64,000 nt of DNA from Parietaria judaica. Taxonomy: Eukaryota; Streptophyta; Magnoliopsida; Rosales; Urticaceae. Below, piece after piece: positions 63,401 through 64,000 of this stretch (positions are counted from its first letter, which is position 1; every line of letters begins with the position of its first letter). The translations under genes were made by a program, and so were the position numbers. The stretch covers positions 42,890,501-42,954,500 of the forward strand of contig OX940863.1 of assembly GCA_954871525.1 (NCBI GenBank), written 5' to 3'. Below the pieces are notes generated by a model, which saw only the letters and a program-made list of their open reading frames with translations, was not told where the DNA came from and did not search any database.

Positions 63401-64000
63401 TTTAAACAAAAAATGAACTTAAAAATGCTTAATAATGTGTAATTTTATTACATTAACTTATTTTATCCCTAAATTGCGAAGCACTATCTCCTAGTTTCTA
63501 TATGAAGCCGTGAACAGGTTAAAATCTTTACCGAAAAGTGTTAAAAATTGGTTATCTTACGAGAGCAAATACGATGCGTTCTTGATGAAATTTGAGTTGC
63601 TAGACCTTCTTTAGGTTGGTATTATTATAAATTGGTTTAGTTTTGGAATTAAAAGTTTTTGGAGCTCTCTTAAAATCCAGTTTCAACAATTAATGCGTGC
63701 TCCAAAAAAAACTGAGTCTTTTTCCCATTTTCCGAGAAAGAACCCTAATTAAACGATATTTTAGACATCAAATGAACTTCAAAATACTTAATAATGTGTA
63801 ATTGTATCACTTTTACTTATTATAATACCTAAACAGCGAAGAGCTATCTCCTAGTTTCTATATCAAGCCGTGAACGGGTTAAAATCTTTACCGAAAACTG
63901 TTAAAAATTGGTTTTCTTACGAGAGCAAATACAATGCGTTCTTGATGAAATTTGAGTTCCTAGACCTTGTTTAGGGTGGTATTATTATAAATTGGGTTAG
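57092..64000. repeat. Tetrameric HOR of 1433 bp, nested in an octamer of about 2866 bp
   Basis: A1-B1-A2-B2 repeats with starts 57092, 58525, 59958, 61390 and 62823 (the last cut by the window end). It is the hexamer without its A'-B1 dimer. The A1 dimers alternate: 57092, 59958 and 62823 have atttggcta and gtataacattt; 58525 and 61390 have atttggatag, tgctcacaaaa and aaaactctttttccc. That gives a longer period of 2865-2866 bp. The 62823 copy mixes the two, with its B1 of the second type. All A1 copies here have gttctagatg and aaatcaag. In the A2-B2 dimers at 57803, 59236 and 60668 B2 has gatgaagtttgag. Confidence 0.84.

Larger units (their letters stand above)
1..64000. repeat. Satellite DNA array, 360-bp A/B monomers, fills the window
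   Basis: A continuous head-to-tail tandem array of about 178 monomers, all in the same orientation. Tracking the head marker of type A gives dimer starts at 12, 731, 1450, 2169, 2888 and so on to 63533 with no unexplained gap, so no transposon, gene or unique DNA interrupts it. Composition is about 70% A+T. Hand translation of one dimer finds only short frames: the longest ATG frame I found is 19 codons, starting at the atgcgtgctcc segment of A. The dimer length (719) is not a multiple of three, so a frame cannot stay open from unit to unit. From general knowledge, arrays of this size and structure are heterochromatic and often centromeric or pericentromeric. Which of these applies here cannot be read from sequence. 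The monomer family is not one I recognise with confidence. Confidence 0.98.

Noticed and set aside
1..64000. Possible protein-coding ORFs
   Set aside because: Frames in the dimer are short on both strands where I translated them (for example 19 codons from atgcgtgctcc, 12 from the reverse-strand atgccaaaa), and the unit length changes frame each repeat. Any ORF called here would be a repeat by-product.
1..64000. CRISPR array
   Set aside because: The periodicity is about 360/719 bp with no short direct repeat and variable spacers; the whole unit is conserved.
1..64000. Drosophila-type 359-bp satellite
   Set aside because: The length is alike, but the sequence does not resemble what I recall of that family, so length alone is not evidence.

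Overview
The whole 64,000-base window is one head-to-tail satellite DNA array on a single strand orientation. I see no protein-coding gene, RNA gene, transposon or unique spacer. The basic monomer is about 360 bp and about 70% A+T. It comes in two types, A and B, that differ at about 37 positions (about 90% identical by hand comparison). They alternate A-B-A-B, giving a 719-bp dimer. I followed a phase marker (the g of ccgaaa at the head of A) through the window. Successive dimers start 709-723 bp apart without a gap, except at one trimer (44191-45269) and two lone hybrid monomers (39541 and 45270). That is roughly 178 monomers, and both window edges lie inside the array.

Such an array is typical of eukaryotic constitutive heterochromatin (centromeric, pericentromeric or subtelomeric). 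The CpG dinucleotide is not depleted: 12 in one B monomer against about 8 expected from its base composition. This argues mildly against a heavily CpG-methylating plant or vertebrate genome and fits an insect or other invertebrate better. The species cannot be named from the sequence alone, and I do not recognise this satellite with confidence.

Layout. (1) 1-20.9 kb: very homogeneous 719-bp dimers. Shared private variants show recent 1438-bp tetramer duplications at 12-2887, 5764-10077 and 11516-15829. (2) 20.9-23.7 kb: a short diverged island with indels. (3) 23.7-28.8 kb: a younger dimer subfamily. (4) 28.8-37.4 kb: a clear tetrameric higher-order repeat, six copies of about 1438 bp. (5) 37.4-50.7 kb: the most diverged zone, with A/B hybrid monomers, an A-A-B trimer and rearranged duplications. 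(6) 50.7-57.1 kb: a hexameric higher-order repeat, three copies of about 2144 bp. (7) 57.1-64 kb: a tetrameric repeat of 1433 bp, itself paired into an octamer of about 2866 bp.

The main interest is evolutionary. The array preserves datable steps of satellite turnover. These include a junction gene conversion with its unconverted predecessor still present at 49.9 kb, a hexamer-to-tetramer change whose first tetramer carries a mosaic A monomer with a breakpoint near 57285-57291, one-monomer deletions through A/B hybrids, and blocks repeated about 15.8 kb apart. There is no sign of a gene-based system.
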